From: Mesorhizobium sp. CA14
GTDB taxonomy: Bacteria > Pseudomonadota > Alphaproteobacteria > Rhizobiales > Rhizobiaceae
Assembly: GCF_020165195.1 (NCBI RefSeq)
Contig: NZ_JAIUHR010000028.1
Location: forward strand, 28,945 to 92,944
DNA: 64,000 bases
Direction of reading: 5' to 3'
Numbering within the stretch: position 1 is the first letter of the stretch; each line of letters opens with the position of its first letter. The notes under the pieces were generated by a model that was not told the DNA's origin, ran no database searches, and saw only the letters and a list, made by a program, of their open reading frames with translations. This document shows positions 43,564 to 52,769 of this stretch, piece by piece. A program made the position numbers and the translations under genes.

Positions 43564-43617
43564 CCCTTTAGCGAGTTGTTTAACGTGGCTGCAAGCCGAC
43601 CGGCCAAATCACCACGG
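43564..43617 (-). ncRNA. SAM-II riboswitch aptamer (metX leader)
   Basis: The minus strand reads CGTGGTGATTTGGCCGG, GGCTTGCAGCCACGTTAAAC and CGCTAAAGG in order, the near-invariant SAM-II core. P1 pairs CGTGG (43612-43616) with CCACG (43584-43588), and the GCTAAA end forms the pseudoknot. SAM-II riboswitches sit upstream of metA/metX-type genes in alphaproteobacteria, as here. Confidence 0.93.
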
Positions 43618-43771
43618 AAGTCTGGTAGCCCTTCTAGGACCAGTGCCGCGCTTCGTCAACGGGTAGCGTCCTCGCGGCGGTCCGCACACACAAGGCGTCG
43701 GCACTCGACATTCCGGCCCGTGGCCTGTATTTCCGCTGCGGCCTTGGAGGCCTTCTCGACGGATTTGTGAC

Positions 43772-44875
43772 ATGAAGCAGGATCAGCCCCGTCCGACGCC
43801 CCGCGCGGGCATTATGGACATCGAGGCCTATGTGCCGGGAAAAAGCACCGCGCCGGCCGGCGTGACGAAAGTCTACAAGCTGTCGTCGAACGAAAACCCG
43901 CTCGGGCCTTCGCCGAAGGCGATCGAGGCCGCGCGCGAGGTGGCGGCTAAGCTCGACGTCTATCCCGACGGCACGGCGCGGCGGCTGCGCGAGGCCATCG
44001 CCGAGGTGCATGGGCTGAACCCGGCCAACATCATCTGCTCCAACGGCTCCGACGAGATCCTTGGCCTGCTGGCGCAGACCTATCTCGCGCCGGGCGACGA
44101 GGCCGTGTTCACCGAGCACGCCTTCATGGTCTACAAGATCTATATCCAGGCGGCGGGCGCCAAGCCGGTCGCGGTGAAGGAAACCGAGGAGCGCGCCGAT
44201 GTCGATGCGATCCTTGCCGCGGTGACGCCGGCGACGCGGATCGTGTTCCTCGCCAATCCCAACAATCCGACCGGCACCTATGTGCCGTTCCAGGAGGTGC
44301 GCCGGCTGCACGCGGCATTGCCGAAGAACGTGCTCCTGGTGCTCGACGCCGCCTATGCCGAATATGTGCGGCGCAACGACTACGAGGCCGGCATTGAGTT
44401 GGCGGGCAGCTCCGAGAACGTGGTGATGACCCGCACCTTCTCCAAGCTCGGGCTCGGCGGCGCGCGTATCGGCTGGATGTATGGGCCGGCGCATATCGTC
44501 GATGCGATTAACCGCATTCGCGGCCCCTTCAACGTCAACGCGACCGCGATCGAGGCCGGAATCGCCGCGATCCGCGACCGCGCACATATCGAGCGCAGCG
44601 TGGCGCATAACGAAAAATGGCTAGCCTGGCTCAGCGCCGAGCTGACCGGGCTTGGCCTGCGCGTCACACCCAGCGTCGGCAATTTCGTGCTGATCCATTT
44701 TCCCGACAGCAAGAAACATTCGGCGGCGGCCGCGGACGATTATCTGAGCGCGCGCGGCTATATCCTGCGCCGCGTCACCGGCTATGGCTTCCCCAACGCG
44801 CTGCGCATGAGCGTCGGCACCGAGGAAGCCAATCGCGGCGTCATCGATGCGCTGAAGACCTTCCTGAAAAGCTAG
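43772..44875 (+). CDS. hisC: Histidinol-phosphate aminotransferase
   Basis: A 367-aa class II PLP aminotransferase. KLSSNENPLGPSPKA is the HisC start block; NPNNPTGTYV and DAAYAEYV bind PLP, and the Schiff-base Lys is near residue 225 in TFSKLGLGGARIGW. In rhizobia such enzymes placed before tyrC may also transaminate aromatic precursors. The tyrC gene follows after 6 bp, supporting that dual role. ATG 43772 is preceded by no strong ribosome site. Confidence 0.9.
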   Translation: MKQDQPRPTPRAGIMDIEAYVPGKSTAPAGVTKVYKLSSNENPLGPSPKAIEAAREVAAKLDVYPDGTARRLREAIAEVHGLNPANIICSNGSDEILGLLAQTYLAPGDEAVFTEHAFMVYKIYIQAAGAKPVAVKETEERADVDAILAAVTPATRIVFLANPNNPTGTYVPFQEVRRLHAALPKNVLLVLDAAYAEYVRRNDYEAGIELAGSSENVVMTRTFSKLGLGGARIGWMYGPAHIVDAINRIRGPFNVNATAIEAGIAAIRDRAHIERSVAHNEKWLAWLSAELTGLGLRVTPSVGNFVLIHFPDSKKHSAAAADDYLSARGYILRRVTGYGFPNALRMSVGTEEANRGVIDALKTFLKS

Positions 44876-44881
44876 AACACC

Positions 44882-45817
44882 ATGGCACCACCGATGTTCG
44901 AGAAAATAGCGCTGGTCGGCATCGGCCTTATCGGCTCGTCGCTTGCCCGCGTCGTCCGCCGCGAGGGCCTGGCGCGCCGTATCGCCATCGCGACGCGCAG
45001 CCAGTCGACGCTGAAGCGTGCCGAGGAGCTTGGCCTGGGCGATTCCTACAGCACCGATGCTTGCGAAGCCGTGCGCGACGCCGATCTAGTCATCGTCTCT
45101 GTTCCGGTCGGCTCGTCCGGCGAGGTCGCGGCCGAGATCGCGCCGGCGCTGAAGAAAGGCGCCATCCTCACCGATGTTGGCTCGACCAAGGCCTCGGTGA
45201 TCGCGCAGATCGAGCCGCATGTGCCGGAAGGCGTGCACTTCATCCCCGGACATCCGCTGGCCGGCACGGAAAAGTCCGGGCCTGATGCCGGCTTTGCCGA
45301 TCTCTTCGAGAACCGCTGGTGCATCTTCACGCCGCTGCCGGGCAGCGATCCCGCCGCGCTCGAGACGCTTTCGGAATTCTGGCGGCGCTGCGGCTCCAAC
45401 ATCGACACGATGGACCCGCAGCATCATGACATGACCTTGGCGATCGTGTCGCATCTGCCGCACATCATCGCCTACAACATCGTCGGCACCGCGGACGATC
45501 TGGAGGCGGTGACCAAGAGCGAAGTCATCAAATATTCCGCTTCCGGTTTCCGCGACTTCACCCGTCTTGCCGCCTCCGACCCGACCATGTGGCGGGACGT
45601 GTGCCTGCACAACAAGGACGCGATCCTGGAGATGCTGGCGCGGTTTTCGGAGGATCTGGCCTCGCTGCAGCGGGCGATCCGCTGGGGCGACGGCGAGAAG
45701 CTGTTCGACCTCTTCACCCGCACCCGCGCCATCCGCCGCTCGATCATCGAGGCCGGCCAGGACATCGATGTGCCGGATTTCGGCCGGCAGGCCGTCGAGC
45801 ATCCGGCCAAGTCCTAG
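44882..45817 (+). CDS. tyrC: Prephenate/arogenate dehydrogenase
   Basis: A 311-aa NAD(P)-dependent dehydrogenase of tyrosine synthesis. The cofactor loop VGIGLIGSSLAR is near residue 12; SVPVGSSGEV, DVGSTKASV and FIPGHPLAGTEKSGPDAG are the prephenate dehydrogenase blocks, and QHHDMTLAIVSHLPHIIAY carries catalytic His residues. ATG 44894 is a possible start four codons later. It overlaps the convergent kinase gene by 4 bp at the stops. Confidence 0.92.
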   Translation: MAPPMFEKIALVGIGLIGSSLARVVRREGLARRIAIATRSQSTLKRAEELGLGDSYSTDACEAVRDADLVIVSVPVGSSGEVAAEIAPALKKGAILTDVGSTKASVIAQIEPHVPEGVHFIPGHPLAGTEKSGPDAGFADLFENRWCIFTPLPGSDPAALETLSEFWRRCGSNIDTMDPQHHDMTLAIVSHLPHIIAYNIVGTADDLEAVTKSEVIKYSASGFRDFTRLAASDPTMWRDVCLHNKDAILEMLARFSEDLASLQRAIRWGDGEKLFDLFTRTRAIRRSIIEAGQDIDVPDFGRQAVEHPAKS

Positions 45818-46761
45818 GCGTTTTCCTTCGTCTGCTGCGATGGCGGCCAGTGCGCCGCCATCATCGCCAGCGTTTCGGCCCGATCCGGCGCGCCGAGGCG
45901 GCCGCCGAAGCGCAGGCATTTGAGCGCGGCGGCGGCGCTGGCAAAGCGCAAGGCTTCCTCCATCGGCATCGCCTCGGCGAGGCCGACGGCGAGGGCGCCG
46001 TGGAAGACGTCGCCGGCGGCGAGCGTGTCGATCGCCTTGACCTTCGGTGCCTCGACATGGCGCACGCGCCCGGTCGCCCGATCGTGCCACCAGGTTCCGG
46101 CGCCGCCGCCGGTCACCGCGACAAAGGCGTCGGTGCGCGAGGCGAGGTCGGCGCAGGCGCTTTCAGGATCGAGCGCATGGCCGCAGACGATGCGCGCCGC
46201 CGGTTCCGACGCGACGATGTGCGAGGCCAATGGCAAGAGCCGCTCCAGCACCTCGACGGGCGCGGTGTCGGCGTCCAGGATCGCCGGACGGCCGATCGAT
46301 CTGGCCGCGCCCAGGGCGAGCGCCGCAGCGCCCGGCCAGCGGACATCCACCAGCACGGCGTCGAAGCCGGAGAGATCGGCAAGCGGCAGCGCCTCGGGAT
46401 CGGCTTGCGCTTTTTTGTCGTAGAAGGGGACGATGATGCGCTCGCCATGCGCATCGACCACGATCGCGGCCAGCGCCGATCGCGCGCCGGGAACGCGGCG
46501 GATAAGGCTGCAGTCGACGCCTTCGGCCTGAATGTCGGCGATCAGCTGGTCGCCGACCGGATCGTCGCCCGCGCTTGCCCAAAGCGAGACTTCGGCGCCG
46601 AGGCGATGTGCGGCGCAGGCGGCGCTCGTCGCCATGCCGGAGGCGATCTGGACGCCGTCGCTGGCGATGAACTTGCCCTGATGCGCCGGCAGCGCCTCGA
46701 CGCGAAGGATGGTGTCGAGGGTGAAGGCGCCGACGCTGAGCAGTCTGACCGGCTTCGCCAT
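45814..46761 (-). CDS. PfkB-family carbohydrate kinase
   Basis: A 315-aa ribokinase-like sugar kinase. The family ATP and active-site signature is DTLAAGDVFHGALAVG near residue 250, and an N-terminal sugar-binding block IASGMATSAACAAHRLG is near 40. The substrate is not identifiable. The ATG at 46761 follows the DUF2125 gene by 7 bp, so both form one operon. A longer upstream frame is not family-like. Confidence 0.87.
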   Translation of the reverse strand: MAKPVRLLSVGAFTLDTILRVEALPAHQGKFIASDGVQIASGMATSAACAAHRLGAEVSLWASAGDDPVGDQLIADIQAEGVDCSLIRRVPGARSALAAIVVDAHGERIIVPFYDKKAQADPEALPLADLSGFDAVLVDVRWPGAAALALGAARSIGRPAILDADTAPVEVLERLLPLASHIVASEPAARIVCGHALDPESACADLASRTDAFVAVTGGGAGTWWHDRATGRVRHVEAPKVKAIDTLAAGDVFHGALAVGLAEAMPMEEALRFASAAAALKCLRFGGRLGAPDRAETLAMMAAHWPPSQQTKENA

Positions 46762-46768
46762 TGTCGCA

Positions 46769-47767
46769 TTACTCGAGCGGCTTGATCTTGCCGAGCGGGA
46801 TGAAGCCGAGCGAGGCCTTGCCCTTGACGATCTTGAGCGGCAAGGACGGTTCCTTGCCAAGCATGGCAATGGCAGAAAAACCCTGCTCGATTTCGCTTTT
46901 ATGCTCGGGAATCGCGCCGGCAAGAATAGATGCTACCGCCTTTGGGTCGTTGAGCTTGATCGTCAGGTCCCCGTTGACCAGCCCTTCCGCATCTACGGAG
47001 ACAGGCCCGGACAGGGTGATGCGCGCCGTGCCGGACGACAAATCGAGCCTGGCAATCTGGATCGACTGGTCGCGCAGGCTCTTCGGCGGTGCTGCGATCA
47101 GCGCCACGCCGTTCTTCAGCGTTACGTCGCCACTGCCGTCCAGCGCCGGCAGCACACGTCCATCGATGGCATCCGCGTTGATCTCCAGGTCGCCGAAGCT
47201 GCCGACGTAATTGATATCCTGGCCAATCGGCTGCAACTGGCCGGCCGCCTTGCCGGCGCTGAACAATTGCATCGGATCCGTGTCGTCTTGCGGATCGGTC
47301 TGACCGTTCAGTCCTTCTGCCCGCAGCGAGACACTCCGCGGCAACGGCCACCACACTTTGACATTGGCCTGCAGCTGGTCCCAGTCGATCCAAAGCGGCG
47401 GCACGCCGGGCGCCATCGTCCGCAGCGGCCCGCGCAGGTCGGCGACGGGCGACAGCGGTCCGGTGATCCCCGCCACGGCGTTGAAGCTTCCGGTGGAGGC
47501 CGCAACCTTCCGGGCGTCGTCCTCATAGGCGATGTTGTCGCAGGAGACCGTGAAACTCATCGGATAGCCGCTGACGGCGAGGTTGGCGCAGCCGGCGGAG
47601 ATGCCTTTGCTGCCCAGCTTCGCCACCGCCTGGTCGGCCTCGGTCTTGAGCCTGCCGGCGAGATAGAACCAGCCACCGCTGTAGATGGCGAACAACACGA
47701 GGACGAACGCCGCAAGCCAGAACAGCCGGCGGCGAAGTTTGGGCGATCGCTCGTCACTTGACGTCAT
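46769..47767 (-). CDS. DUF2125 family envelope protein
   Basis: A 332-aa protein with an N-terminal membrane anchor (about residues 14-36, LFWLAAFVLVLFAIYSGGWF). The large extracytoplasmic beta-rich domain matches DUF2125 (GYPMSFTVSCDNIAYEDDARKV). The function is unknown. ATG 47767 is chosen because the frame above it lacks family features. It is the first gene of the pair with the PfkB kinase. Confidence 0.8.
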   Translation of the reverse strand: MTSSDERSPKLRRRLFWLAAFVLVLFAIYSGGWFYLAGRLKTEADQAVAKLGSKGISAGCANLAVSGYPMSFTVSCDNIAYEDDARKVAASTGSFNAVAGITGPLSPVADLRGPLRTMAPGVPPLWIDWDQLQANVKVWWPLPRSVSLRAEGLNGQTDPQDDTDPMQLFSAGKAAGQLQPIGQDINYVGSFGDLEINADAIDGRVLPALDGSGDVTLKNGVALIAAPPKSLRDQSIQIARLDLSSGTARITLSGPVSVDAEGLVNGDLTIKLNDPKAVASILAGAIPEHKSEIEQGFSAIAMLGKEPSLPLKIVKGKASLGFIPLGKIKPLE

Positions 47768-47885
47768 GCTGCGGCTCTCGTTAACCCCGGCGAGCGGGCA
47801 TTTACCAATACGCAAACAAACGGGGACAGAAGAAACACCTTGGCGGTGCGGTGTCGTTCACTCGAATGCGATCAGGCCTGGCGAT

Positions 47886-48407
47886 ATGGGCGATTTTTGG
47901 GTTTTTGGCTATGGGTCGCTGATCTGGCGGCCCGGATTTGCCCATGTCGAGACGCGCCGCGCCCGGCTCTACGGCTATCGCCGCTCGCTTTGCGTCTATT
48001 CCTTCGTGCATCGAGGCACGCGCGCACGGCCGGGCCTGGTGCTCGGCCTCGACCGGGGCGGCTCCTGCATCGGTCTTGCCTACCGTGTTCCCGGCAATTT
48101 GCGCGACGAGGTGCTTTCCTATCTGCGCGAACGGGAATTGGTGACCAGCGTCTATCTCGAACGCATTCTCGATGTCCGGCTGGATGGCGAAGGCTCGGTC
48201 GAGGCGGTCGCCTACACCGTTGACCGCCAGCATGAGCAATATGCCGGCGCGCTCGATGCCGATCATGCGGCAAGGATCGTTCGTGGCGCGGTCGGCCAAT
48301 CCGGCCGGAACGAGGACTATGTCTTGAGCACGCTCGAGCACCTCGAGGCGCTCGGCATCCGCGATCATTGGCTGGAGGAAGTGGGCCGTCGGGTCGCGTC
48401 TTCGTGA
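47886..48407 (+). CDS. Gamma-glutamylcyclotransferase (ChaC type)
   Basis: A 173-aa enzyme of the ChaC branch that forms 5-oxoproline from gamma-glutamyl peptides such as glutathione. FGYGSLIW (residues 7-14) is the substrate-binding loop, and the likely catalytic Glu is in the RELVTSVYLERIL region. RGGSCIGLAYRV and the GRNEDYVLSTLEHLEALGI end fit ChaC. The ribosome site before ATG 47886 is weak. A repeat lies right after the stop. Confidence 0.88.
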   Translation: MGDFWVFGYGSLIWRPGFAHVETRRARLYGYRRSLCVYSFVHRGTRARPGLVLGLDRGGSCIGLAYRVPGNLRDEVLSYLRERELVTSVYLERILDVRLDGEGSVEAVAYTVDRQHEQYAGALDADHAARIVRGAVGQSGRNEDYVLSTLEHLEALGIRDHWLEEVGRRVASS

Positions 48408-48410
48408 AGC

Positions 48411-48510
48411 GCATTTTCGGCGAAATGATTTCGCCTCCAATGCTCTATCTCTTTGTTTTTACGCAATTCCAGACGCTAAACCGCGACGCACTTTGCTGGA
48501 ATTGCTCTGG
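48411..48510. repeat. Dispersed palindromic repeat, family C
   Basis: Reads GCATTTTCGGCGAAATG, CTCTATCTCTTTGTTTTTACG, CAATTCCAGACG and CTTTGCTGGAATTGCTC. GCAATTCCAG and CTGGAATTGC are inverted arms. Related copies are at 32274 and 40984. It fills much of the gap before the aldo/keto reductase gene. Confidence 0.65.
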
Positions 48511-48618
48511 TCCGATCAAAAAGCAAAACCATGCCTTTGACCTCGACCGGCCGCGACCTAGCTTAGCGGCATCCCATCACTGGGCGTCAGGCCCGTTCAA
48601 GCACCACGGAGATCAGTC

Positions 48619-49566
48619 TTGCAGAAACGTCGTCTCGGTCGCACCGACCTTTCCATTGCGCCGCTGGTCCTGGGCGGCAACGTCTTCGGCTGGACGGCCG
48701 ATGAGAAGACCTCCTTCGACCTGCTCGACCGGTTCGTCGCTGCCGGCTTCAACGCCGTCGATACGGCCGATGCCTATTCGCGCTGGGTGCCGGGCAACAA
48801 GGGCGGCGAATCGGAAACGATCATCGGCAATTGGATGAAAAGCCGCGGCAATCGGGACAAAGTCATCGTCATCACCAAGGTCGGCTCCGACATGGGCCAG
48901 GGCAAACGCGACCTCTCCGCTGCCTATATCGAAAAGGCGGTCGAGGCGTCGCTGAAGCGGCTGCAGGTCGATGTCATCGACCTCTATCTGTCACACTGGC
49001 CGGACCCGGCCACGCCTTACGAGGAAACGCTCGGCGCCTATCAGCGCCTGCTCGAAAAGGGCAAGATCCGCTATCCCGGCTGCTCCAATCTCGATGCCGG
49101 CCAGCTGCGCGCGGCGCTCGACGTCGCCAGCCTGCGCAGCCTGCCGCGTTACGAGGTGCTGCAGCCCGAATACAATTTGTACGACCGCTCGTCGCTCGAC
49201 GGACCGCTACTCGACCTCTGCAAGGCGGAGGATATCGGCGTCATCACCTATTTCAGCCTCGCAAAGGGATTCCTGAGCGGCAAGTACCGCAGCAAGGCCG
49301 ATCTCGGCCAGAGCGCGCGCGGCGAAGACGTCGCCGAATATCTCAACGAGCGTGGCATGCGCATCCTTTCCGCTCTCGATGCCGTGGCCGAGCGCCATTC
49401 GGCCAAGCAGGCGGAAGTGGCGCTGGCCTGGATCATCGCGCGGCCGGGCGTCACCGCGCCCATCGCTAGTGCCACCACGCCGGCCCAGATGGACAGTCTG
49501 ATACGCGCCGCGTCGCTCAAGCTTTCGGCGGACGACATCGCAGCGCTCGACCGTGCCAGCTCGTAG
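48619..49566 (+). CDS. Aldo/keto reductase
   Basis: A 315-aa NADP-dependent oxidoreductase. GGNVFGWTADEKTSF, the catalytic region FNAVDTADAYSRW (Asp, Tyr), Lys in VIVITKVGSDMG and His in YLSHWPDP are visible, and QAEVALAWIIARPGV is near the end. It starts with TTG at 48619 after GGAGAT, because no in-frame ATG precedes the conserved RRLGRTDLSIAPLVLGGN. The substrate is unknown. Confidence 0.9.
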   Translation: MQKRRLGRTDLSIAPLVLGGNVFGWTADEKTSFDLLDRFVAAGFNAVDTADAYSRWVPGNKGGESETIIGNWMKSRGNRDKVIVITKVGSDMGQGKRDLSAAYIEKAVEASLKRLQVDVIDLYLSHWPDPATPYEETLGAYQRLLEKGKIRYPGCSNLDAGQLRAALDVASLRSLPRYEVLQPEYNLYDRSSLDGPLLDLCKAEDIGVITYFSLAKGFLSGKYRSKADLGQSARGEDVAEYLNERGMRILSALDAVAERHSAKQAEVALAWIIARPGVTAPIASATTPAQMDSLIRAASLKLSADDIAALDRASS

Positions 49567-49611
49567 CATTCGCACGATCGTCCAAGACGGCAATGACGAT
49601 CCCTCCTAAGT

Positions 49612-49630
49612 CCTGCCGCATCGCGGCAGG
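49612..49630. promoter_or_regulatory. Hairpin abutting the lysE ribosome site
   Basis: CCTGCCGC / GCGGCAGG is an 8-bp stem with a 3-nt loop. It ends right where AGGAGG (49631-49636) begins, 6 bases before ATG 49643. It may end the aldo/keto reductase transcript or modulate translation of the exporter. Confidence 0.45.
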
Positions 49631-49642
49631 AGGAGGTTCGGC

Positions 49643-50263
49643 ATGGCTGGTGGCGTTCTGGGCGCGGCACAGCCTTGGCAGCAAGTGCTGGCGCTTATCG
49701 TGGCCGCGGCTATCGTCATGGGCAGTCCGGGACCGGCGACGATCAGCGTGACCGCCGTCGGCGCGGCTTTCGGTCTGCGTCCTTCCCTGGGTTACACGTC
49801 TGGCGTGGTGCTCGGCACGATCGCCGTGCTTCTGGCCGTGGCGGGCGGGATCTTCGGCATGCTGACCTCAGTGCCGGGAGTGGCGCCGGTGCTGGCGATC
49901 CTTTCGGCCGCCTACATCCTTTATCTCGCTTTCAGAATAGCAACCGCGCCGCCATTGGCGGAGCGAGGGAGCACGGCGACGAAGCCCGATTTCCTCGGCG
50001 GCTTCATGCTCGCCGTCGCCAACCCGAAAGCCTATGTGGCGATCGCCGCCGTGTTCGCCGGCGCCGCGCCGCAGGCCGATGCGCTCGGCGTCTCCACCCG
50101 GCTGCTGGTGCTCGCCGCGATGATCGTCGCCATCCACGTCGTGTGGCTGCTTGCCGGAACAGCGTTCGCGCGCGTCCTGCGCCATCCGCTGGCCTCGCGG
50201 ATCATCAACCTGGTGTTTGCCGCCACGCTGGTGCTGACAACCCTGCTGGCGGCGCTGCGGTAG
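49643..50263 (+). CDS. LysE-family amino acid exporter
   Basis: A 206-aa inner-membrane protein with five or six helices. MGSPGPATISVTAVGAAFGLRPSLGYTSG is the RhtB/LysE signature, and FLGGFMLAVANPKAYVAIAAVF the central block. It likely exports an amino acid or homoserine-type compound. The ribosome site AGGAGG is strong. It converges with plsC, 4 bp between stops. Confidence 0.9.
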   Translation: MAGGVLGAAQPWQQVLALIVAAAIVMGSPGPATISVTAVGAAFGLRPSLGYTSGVVLGTIAVLLAVAGGIFGMLTSVPGVAPVLAILSAAYILYLAFRIATAPPLAERGSTATKPDFLGGFMLAVANPKAYVAIAAVFAGAAPQADALGVSTRLLVLAAMIVAIHVVWLLAGTAFARVLRHPLASRIINLVFAATLVLTTLLAALR

Positions 50264-50267
50264 CCGA

Positions 50268-51062
50268 TCAGGTCTTGGCGGTTACGCCGAGCTCGGCCAG
50301 GCGCTTCACCGCCGTCGGCGGCATGGGCGGCGGGTTCGGCGCCTGCGCGGCCTCGACGAGCATCTGGTCGCAGGCGGCCTCGGTCTCGCCGATCAGCCGC
50401 TGCATGAATTCCTCCTTGCCGAGACCCGGCGGGATCGGCGGCAGGAAGCGGGCCTTGACGGTGCCTGGATAGCGCAGGAACTTGCGGCGCGGCCAATAGA
50501 GTCCCGCGACATGAGCCACCGGGACCACAGGAACGCCGAGCTGCGTGTAGAGCTCGACGATGCCGTATTTGTAGGACGGTTCGGCACCCGGCGGGCGGCG
50601 GGTGCCTTCGGGATAGATGATGAGCTGGCGCGGATTGCGGTTCATCTCTTGCCTGGTCGCGACGACGACCGCCTTCAGCGCTCTCGAACGGTTGCCGCGG
50701 TCGACCGGGATCATGCGCATCTTCATGATGTACCAGCCGAAGAAGGGGATCCAGGTCAGTTCGCGCTTCAGGATGTAGAGCGCGTCGTCGAGATAGGGGA
50801 AGAAGGCGATCGCGTCCCAGAAAGACTGATGCTTCGGCGCCAGGATGAAGGAGCCTTGCGGCAGGTTCTCGATACCGGTGATCTCGCTCTTTGTCGCGGC
50901 GATCTTGTCATAGAGCCACATCGAGGTGCGCGACCAGAATTTCGGCACGAACCAGGCGCGGTGGCGCGGCGACAGGAAATAGAAAGGCGTCCAGAAGATC
51001 ATCTGGACGATCAGGCTGAGATAGAAGACGAGGTTGAACGCCAGCGAGCGGATAATGAGCAT
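50268..51062 (-). CDS. plsC: 1-acyl-glycerol-3-phosphate acyltransferase (PlsC)
   Basis: A 264-aa membrane-associated acyltransferase making phosphatidic acid. An N-terminal hydrophobic helix (about 8-30) precedes the HX4D motif H78-Q-S-F-W-D83 and the substrate motif IIYPEGTRRPPG. The length and PKHQSFWDAI context fit AGPAT rather than an ornithine-lipid acyltransferase. ATG 51062 begins MLIIRSLAFN. It is probably a single gene. Confidence 0.9.
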   Translation of the reverse strand: MLIIRSLAFNLVFYLSLIVQMIFWTPFYFLSPRHRAWFVPKFWSRTSMWLYDKIAATKSEITGIENLPQGSFILAPKHQSFWDAIAFFPYLDDALYILKRELTWIPFFGWYIMKMRMIPVDRGNRSRALKAVVVATRQEMNRNPRQLIIYPEGTRRPPGAEPSYKYGIVELYTQLGVPVVPVAHVAGLYWPRRKFLRYPGTVKARFLPPIPPGLGKEEFMQRLIGETEAACDQMLVEAAQAPNPPPMPPTAVKRLAELGVTAKT

Positions 51063-51143
51063 GCAAAGGGCCCGTGAGGAAGTGTGCGTTGGTTACACCA
51101 AGCGGCGCAAAAAAGGAAACGGCGCCTTGGTCGAACGGTGCCC

Positions 51144-52046
51144 CTACAACGAGCCTGCCAGCCGTTCCTTCAGGCGCGGTGCTGCAAAATCGAGGAAGGC
51201 GCGCAGCTTCACCGGCACCCGGCCCTGGCCGGCATGGACAAGGCTCACCGGCCAGGGCGGCGGCTCGAACGGCTCCAGCACCACCCGCAGCGCGCCGGCG
51301 CGCACGGCGGCATCGGCTTGGTAGGAGAGCACTTTTGTCAGGCCTAGGCCGGCAATCGCGGCATCGATCGCCGCCTCGGCCGTGTTAACCTGCAGGCGCG
51401 AGCGGACCGCGACCGTGGTTTCCGTCTTGCCCGCTCCAAAACTCCATGTCGCGGGAGCGGCAAGACCTTCGAAGGTAATGCAGTTGTGGCCCGCCAGCTC
51501 CGGCGGCTTCTTCGGCGTGCCGTGCATGGCGAGATAGGCGGGACTTGCGCAGACGATGCGGCGGATCGAGCCGACGCGGATCGCGACCATGGCCGAATCC
51601 GGCAGCTCGCCGATGCGCACCGCCAGATCGATATGCTCCTCGACCAGTTGGGTGATCCGGTCCGACAAGTTCAGGCGGACATCCACCTGCGGATAGACGG
51701 CGAGAAAGCCGGTGATCACCGGCAGCACATGCAGGCGACCGAAAACCACCGGCGCCGTGATGACCAGCTCGCCGGTCGGGCTCGAATATTCGCCCGCCGC
51801 GATGCGTTCGGCCTCGCTCACCTCGTCGAGGATGCGACGGCAGGCGGCAAGATAGGACTGGCCGGCATCGGTCAGCGTCAGGCGTCGCGTCGAGCGGTTG
51901 AGCAGGCGCGTCCCCAAGTGCTTCTCCAGTTCGGAGAGCTTGCGGCTCACGGTCGCCAGCGGGATGCCGGCGCGGCGCGCGGCGGCGGAAAGGCTGCCGG
52001 CCTCGGCTGTGGCGACGAACAGGGACATGGCGTCGAGGCGATCCAT
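51144..52046 (-). CDS. LysR-family transcriptional regulator
   Basis: A 300-aa regulator. The N-terminal winged helix (MDRLDAMSLFVATAEAGSLSAAARRAGIPLATVSRKLSELE) is followed by the effector-binding domain (about 90-295, ELVITAPVVFGRLHVLPVI). It belongs to the common DsdA/AaeR-like branch that often represses a divergent neighbour. The neighbour here is the PNPOx-like gene at 52149, 102 bp away, which is a likely target. The inducer is unknown. Confidence 0.9.
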   Translation of the reverse strand: MDRLDAMSLFVATAEAGSLSAAARRAGIPLATVSRKLSELEKHLGTRLLNRSTRRLTLTDAGQSYLAACRRILDEVSEAERIAAGEYSSPTGELVITAPVVFGRLHVLPVITGFLAVYPQVDVRLNLSDRITQLVEEHIDLAVRIGELPDSAMVAIRVGSIRRIVCASPAYLAMHGTPKKPPELAGHNCITFEGLAAPATWSFGAGKTETTVAVRSRLQVNTAEAAIDAAIAGLGLTKVLSYQADAAVRAGALRVVLEPFEPPPWPVSLVHAGQGRVPVKLRAFLDFAAPRLKERLAGSL

Positions 52047-52148
52047 TATTCTCCCGAAATATGGAAGGATGAGTTTGCAAATATGCTCTCTACATCCGAA
52101 TTTCGGAAGAGGCTAAATGGTGTGCGATACTGTTCGCGGAGCGCCGGC

Positions 52149-52769
52149 ATGAATGAATTCACCAGCGACGTCGCCTTCACGCCGACCGTCAAGGCCATCC
52201 AGTCCCGCAAGGGATCGCGTGATTCCTATGCGCGCGTCGAGCAGCGCGGCGGCTGGCGGGCAACAATCACGCCGGACCTCGCCGCCTTCATCGAAGCGCA
52301 GACCAGCGTGTTCTTGGCGACGGCCAATGCCGAAGGCCAGCCCTACATCCAGCATCGCGGCGGGCCGGCCGGTTTCCTCAAGGTGCTGGACGAGCACATG
52401 ATCGGCTTTGCGGATTTTTCCGGCAATCGGCAGTTCATCACCCAGGGCAATCTCGAGGACAACGACCGGGCCTTCCTGTTCCTGATCGACTACATGCTCA
52501 GGCAGCGCATCAAGATCTGGGGCAGGGCGCATGTCGTCGAGAATGACCCGGAGCTGACGGCGAAGCTGATGCCGGCGGACTACAAGGCGCGGCCGGAGCA
52601 GGCGATCCTGTTCACGGTCACGGCCTGGGATGCCAATTGCCCGCAGCATATTCCCCAGCGTTTTGAAGCCGCGGATGTCGCGGCCGCCCTTGCCGAGCGC
52701 GACCGGCGCATAGCCGGCCTGGAGCAGGAGATAGCCCGCTTGCGCGATAATGCGGCGGCTGAGGTTTAA
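52149..52769 (+). CDS. Pyridoxamine 5'-phosphate oxidase-like flavoprotein
   Basis: A 206-aa split-barrel protein of the PNPOx-like group. FIEAQTSVFLATANAEGQPYIQHRGGPAGF and FADFSGNRQFITQGNL are the family blocks, and the C-terminal helix (AERDRRIAGLEQEIARL) is a short coiled coil. It probably binds FMN or a related cofactor and acts on an unknown small molecule. ATG 52149 follows GGAG. It diverges from the LysR gene and overlaps the YdcF-like stop by 4 bp. Confidence 0.87.
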   Translation: MNEFTSDVAFTPTVKAIQSRKGSRDSYARVEQRGGWRATITPDLAAFIEAQTSVFLATANAEGQPYIQHRGGPAGFLKVLDEHMIGFADFSGNRQFITQGNLEDNDRAFLFLIDYMLRQRIKIWGRAHVVENDPELTAKLMPADYKARPEQAILFTVTAWDANCPQHIPQRFEAADVAAALAERDRRIAGLEQEIARLRDNAAAEV

